Assembly: GCA_016223165.1 (NCBI GenBank)
Contig: JACRPO010000002.1
Location: 62,001-126,000 of the forward strand
Direction of reading: 5' to 3'
From: Burkholderiales bacterium
GTDB taxonomy: Bacteria; Pseudomonadota; Gammaproteobacteria; Burkholderiales; Burkholderiaceae_C
Length of the DNA stretch: 64,000 nt
Notes under the pieces: generated by a model
Seen by the model: the letters and a program-made list of their open reading frames with translations, nothing else
Database searches by the model: none
Told to the model about the DNA's origin: nothing
In this document: positions 60,903 through 64,000 of the stretch, one piece after another
Position numbering within the stretch: the stretch's first letter is position 1
How the letters are laid out: each line of letters opens with the position of its first letter
Made by a program: the position numbers and the translations under genes

Positions 60903-63737
60903 TCAGTGCGCCTCGTCCCAGTTCGGGCCCACGCCGACCTCGGCCAGCAGCGGCACCTTCAGCTGCGCCACGCCGGCCATCAGGCGCGGTACCGCTGCGC
61001 GCGCCCATTCGATCTCGGCTTCGGGCACCTCGAAGACGAGTTCGTCGTGCACCTGCATCACCATGGCGGTGGCCCGGCCCTCGCGGTCGAGCTCGGCCTG
61101 CACGGCGATCATCGCCAGCTTGATGAGGTCGGCCGCGGTGCCCTGCATCGGCGCGTTGATCGCCTGGCGCTCGGCGCCGGCGCGGCGCGGGCCGCTGCCG
61201 CCCTTGATCTCGGGCAGGTAGATGCGCCGTCCGAAGAAGGTCTCGACGTAGCCCATCTCGGCGGCTCGCGCCTTCGTCTCGTCCATGTAGCGCTTGACGC
61301 CGGCGAAACGCGCGAAGTAGCGCTCGATGTAGTCGCGCGCCGCCTTCTGCTCGATGCCGAGGTTGCTCGCCAGGCCGAAGGCGCCCATGCCGTAGATGAG
61401 GCCGAAATTGATGACCTTGGCGTAGCGACGTTGTTCATGCGTCACCTCGGCCACCGGCGTGCCGAACACCTCGCTCGCGGTGGCGCGGTGCACGTCGATG
61501 CCCTCGGCGAAGGCGCGCAGCAGCCCCGGGTCCTCGCTGATGTGGGCCATGATGCGCAGCTCGATCTGCGAGTAGTCGGCGCTCATGATCACGTGCCCCG
61601 GCGGTGCCACGAAGGCCTCGCGGATGCGCCGCCCCTCGGGCGTGCGGATGGGGATGTTCTGCAGGTTCGGGTCGTTGCTCGACAGGCGCCCCGTCACCGC
61701 CACCGCCTGCGCGTAGTTGGTGTGCACGCGGCCGGTCTGCGGGTTCACCATCAGCGGCAGCTTGTCGGTGTAGGTGCCCTTGAGCTTGGCGAGGCCGCGG
61801 TGGTCGAGGATGCGCGCCGGCAGCGGATAGTCCTCGGCCAGCTCCTGCAGCACGTCTTCGTCGGTGGAGGGGGCGCCCGAGGCCGTCTTGCGCTTCACCG
61901 GCAGGCCGAGCTTGCCGAAGAGGATCTCGCCGATCTGCTTGGGGCTGCCGAGGTTGAACGGCTGCCCGGCGATGGCATAGGCCTCCTGCTCGATCTGCAC
62001 CATGCGCTCGGCGAGCTGGCGGCTTTGCTGCGCCAGCACGCCGGCGTCGATGAGCACGCCGCGGCGCTCGACGCGCTGCAGGATCGCCGAGACCGGCATC
62101 TCGATGTCCTCGTACACCTGGCGCAGGCGCGGCTCGGCCTCCAGCCACGGCCACAGCGTCGCGTGCACGTGCAGGCACATCTCGCTGTCCTCGCCGGAGT
62201 ACTCCGTCGCCTTGGCGATGTCGACCTGCGCGAACGGGATCTGGTTGGCGCCCTTGCCGCACACGTCCTCGTAAGCGAGCCCGTGGCGGCCGATGTGGCG
62301 CTCGGCGAGGCTCTCCAGGCTGTGCAGCTTGTGCGCCTCGAGCACGTAGCTCTCGAGCAGCGTGTCGTGCCGGTAGCCCGCCACGGCGATGCCGTGGTTG
62401 GCGAAGACGTGCAGGTCGTACTTGGTGTTCTGGCCGAGCTTGGCCCTGCTCCCGTCCTCGAGCCAGGGCTTGAGGCGCGCGAGCACGACGTCGATCGACA
62501 GCTGCTCGGGTGCGCCGGGGTAGTTGTGGGCCACCGGCACGTAGGCCGCGCGCCCGGGCTCGACGGCGAAGCTGATGCCGATGATGCGGGCCCGCAACGG
62601 GTCGAGCGAATCGGTCTCGGTATCGATGGCCGTGAGCGGCGCGGCGAGCAGGCGCTCGAACCAGGCATCGAGGCGATCGCGCGTGGTCACCGCCTCGTAC
62701 TCGCGCACGATCGTGAACTCGGGCGGCCTCGGGCGCGCCGCGGAAGGAGGTGATGGCGATGGTGACGGCGAAAGTGACGGCGATAGCGGCGCGGCGGTGG
62801 GTGCGGCCGAGGCCGGCCGCGATCGGCCCTCGCCCGCGGCGCCAGCCTCCGCCGCCTCGCCGGACTCCCCCATCTCCTTCAGCCAGGTGCGGAACCCGAA
62901 GCGCCGGTAGAAGTCGGCCAGCGCCGCCTTGTCGCCCTCGCGCAGCGCCAGCGCATCGAGCGCCGGCCAGCCGGACACATGCGCCGAGAGGTCGCAGTCG
63001 GTCAACACGGTGACCAGCTTGCGCCCCATCGGCAGCCAGGGCAGCGCCTTGCGAAGGTTCTCGCCCACCGCGCCCTTGATGCGCTCGGCGGCCTCGACGA
63101 CGCCGTCGAGCGAGCCGTGTTCCTCGAGCCACTTGACAGCAGTCTTGGGGCCGACCTTGTCGACGCCCGGCACGTTGTCGACCGTGTCGCCAATCAGGGT
63201 GAGGTAGTCGACGATGCGCTCGGGCGGCACGCCGAACTTTTCCTTCACGCCCTCGACGTCGAGCCGCTCCGGCGGCCTGGCCATGGTGTTGATCAGGCTC
63301 ACCGCGGGCGTGACGAGCTGCGCCAGGTCCTTGTCGCCGGTGGAGATGAGCACGCGGTGGCCCTCGGCGGCGGCGGCGCGCGCCAGCGTGCCGATGACGT
63401 CGTCGGCCTCGATGCCGGGCACCTCGAGCACCGGCCAGCCGAGCAGGCGCACGACCTCGTGGATGGGCTCGATCTGCTGCGCCAGGGGCTCGGGCATCGG
63501 CGAGCGGTGCGCCTTGTACTCGGGATACCAGTCGTCGCGGAAGGTCTTGCCCTTGGCGTCGAACACGCAGGCGGCATGCGCGGCCGGGAAGCGGCCGCGC
63601 AACCACTTCAGCATCGCCACCATGCCGTGCAAGGCGCCGGTGGGAAAGCCGTCGGGCGCGCGCAGGTCGGGCAGCGCGTGGTAGGCACGGTACAAGTAGC
63701 TGGAACCATCGACGAGCAGCACGATCTTCTCTTGCAT
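60903..63737 (-). CDS. polA: DNA polymerase I
   Basis: A 944-residue repair and replication polymerase. Domain order: 5'-nuclease (1-290; LLVDGSSYLYRAYHALPDL, GDKDLAQLV, DNVPGVDKVGPKTAVKWL), a low-complexity Ser/Pro linker encoded by a short repeat (around 62745-62800), 3'-5' exonuclease (about 350-540; AIDTETDSLDP, a complete Asp/Glu proofreading site), and polymerase (about 560-944; SADYSQIELRIMAHIS, RYAKVINFGLIYGMGAFGL, VMQVHDELVFEV). The start at 63737 opens directly with the conserved sequence. Length is normal. Confidence 0.96.
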   Translation of the reverse strand: MQEKIVLLVDGSSYLYRAYHALPDLRAPDGFPTGALHGMVAMLKWLRGRFPAAHAACVFDAKGKTFRDDWYPEYKAHRSPMPEPLAQQIEPIHEVVRLLGWPVLEVPGIEADDVIGTLARAAAAEGHRVLISTGDKDLAQLVTPAVSLINTMARPPERLDVEGVKEKFGVPPERIVDYLTLIGDTVDNVPGVDKVGPKTAVKWLEEHGSLDGVVEAAERIKGAVGENLRKALPWLPMGRKLVTVLTDCDLSAHVSGWPALDALALREGDKAALADFYRRFGFRTWLKEMGESGEAAEAGAAGEGRSRPASAAPTAAPLSPSLSPSPSPSPPSAARPRPPEFTIVREYEAVTTRDRLDAWFERLLAAPLTAIDTETDSLDPLRARIIGISFAVEPGRAAYVPVAHNYPGAPEQLSIDVVLARLKPWLEDGSRAKLGQNTKYDLHVFANHGIAVAGYRHDTLLESYVLEAHKLHSLESLAERHIGRHGLAYEDVCGKGANQIPFAQVDIAKATEYSGEDSEMCLHVHATLWPWLEAEPRLRQVYEDIEMPVSAILQRVERRGVLIDAGVLAQQSRQLAERMVQIEQEAYAIAGQPFNLGSPKQIGEILFGKLGLPVKRKTASGAPSTDEDVLQELAEDYPLPARILDHRGLAKLKGTYTDKLPLMVNPQTGRVHTNYAQAVAVTGRLSSNDPNLQNIPIRTPEGRRIREAFVAPPGHVIMSADYSQIELRIMAHISEDPGLLRAFAEGIDVHRATASEVFGTPVAEVTHEQRRYAKVINFGLIYGMGAFGLASNLGIEQKAARDYIERYFARFAGVKRYMDETKARAAEMGYVETFFGRRIYLPEIKGGSGPRRAGAERQAINAPMQGTAADLIKLAMIAVQAELDREGRATAMVMQVHDELVFEVPEAEIEWARAAVPRLMAGVAQLKVPLLAEVGVGPNWDEAH

Positions 63738-63791
63738 GCTTGCATTCTCGCGCGCAGCGGCAGCGCGCCGGGATCCGCCGGGTCCGCTGCT

Positions 63792-63797
63792 TAGAAT
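63792..63797 (+). promoter_or_regulatory. Likely -10 element (TAGAAT) for the last gene
   Basis: TAGAAT lies 37 bp before the ATG at 63835, with an AGGAG ribosome site (63823-63827) between the two. It is the third TAGAAT upstream of a gene in this window. Confidence 0.4.
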
Positions 63798-63834
63798 GGG
63801 TCGCATGGTGAGTCGCCGGGTCAGGAGTGGATGC

Positions 63835-64000
63835 ATGCGCGGCGGCTTCGGCGTCGCCGCGGCAGCGCTGGCCTGGATGCTGGCGGCGGCAGCGGCCGCC
63901 CAGCCGGCAGCGCCGGTGCGCGCCGCGTCCTCGGCGGCGTCCTCTGCAGCGTCATCGGCGAAAGGGGCGCGCCCCGCCACCACCGAGCTGCGCGTGATCG
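63835..64000 (+). CDS. N-terminus of an exported Ala-rich protein (partial)
   Basis: ATG at 63835 with AGGAG 7 bp upstream opens a signal peptide (MRGGFGVAAAALAWMLAAAA) ending near AQPA, followed by an Ala/Ser-rich stretch (RAASSAASSAASSAKGA) that runs off the window at residue 55. In-frame upstream ATGs at 63796 and 63805 are also possible. It is divergent from polA. No function can be assigned from this part. Confidence 0.6.
   Translation, partial: MRGGFGVAAAALAWMLAAAAAAQPAAPVRAASSAASSAASSAKGARPATTELRVI

Overview
This is a contiguous, very GC-rich, gene-dense bacterial chromosome segment. Gene content points to a betaproteobacterium of the order Burkholderiales, in the Rubrivivax/Leptothrix/Comamonadaceae neighbourhood. 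The evidence is two Bug-type solute receptors, a DUF3460-scpA pair, an mrp/metG pair, gentisate catabolism and a hyf-like operon. The species assignment is inference. No rRNA, tRNA, CRISPR array, phage or insertion sequence was recognised.

Region 1 (1-9961) holds envelope and signalling genes. These are an outer-membrane-like protein with an unstable repeat-rich N-terminus, a secreted protein, a LuxR-type response regulator with its histidine kinase, a secreted protein broken by one extra base in an A6 run, a Cys-containing secreted protein, about 1 kb of decayed sequence, and a membrane-anchored TPR protein. Region 2 (10035-15352) holds a PACE-family exporter, a pyruvoyl-dependent arginine decarboxylase, a large delta-60/Calx-beta surface lipoprotein and a secreted protein.

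Region 3 (15803-22681) is a minus-strand run of five genes: lipoprotein subtilisin, small exosortase-like protein, stand-alone subtilisin-propeptide-like protein, ECF sigma factor and a Ser/Thr kinase-TPR protein. The subtilisin has a C-terminal helix-plus-basic-tail sorting signal and the putative sortase lies directly behind it, so this looks like a dedicated protease-anchoring module with its own regulators.

Region 4 (22875-36211) is mostly housekeeping: threonine aldolase, moeA, a periplasmic M3 peptidase, fdhD, mobA, mrp/apbC, metG and an HlyD-ATPase-permease exporter. moeA, fdhD and mobA together supply and deliver molybdenum cofactor.

Region 5 (36296-45660) is a single operon: a small ribbon-helix-helix-like regulator under a perfect palindrome, then hyfB, hyfC, hyfE, hyfF, hyfG and hyfI homologues, then a SulP anion transporter. 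The large subunit has lost all the cysteines that would hold the NiFe centre, while the small subunit keeps its Fe-S ligands. It is therefore an energy-converting-hydrogenase-related (Ehr) complex and not a hydrogenase.

Region 6 (45730-60798) starts with DUF3460 and scpA. It continues with a catabolic island: an IclR-SMP-30 fusion regulator, two RraA-family proteins, an arabinonate-type dehydratase, two Bug receptors, an Ldh-family oxidoreductase, 3-hydroxybenzoate 6-hydroxylase, gentisate dioxygenase, an intradiol dioxygenase and an enolase-superfamily dehydratase. The window ends with polA and the start of a secreted protein.
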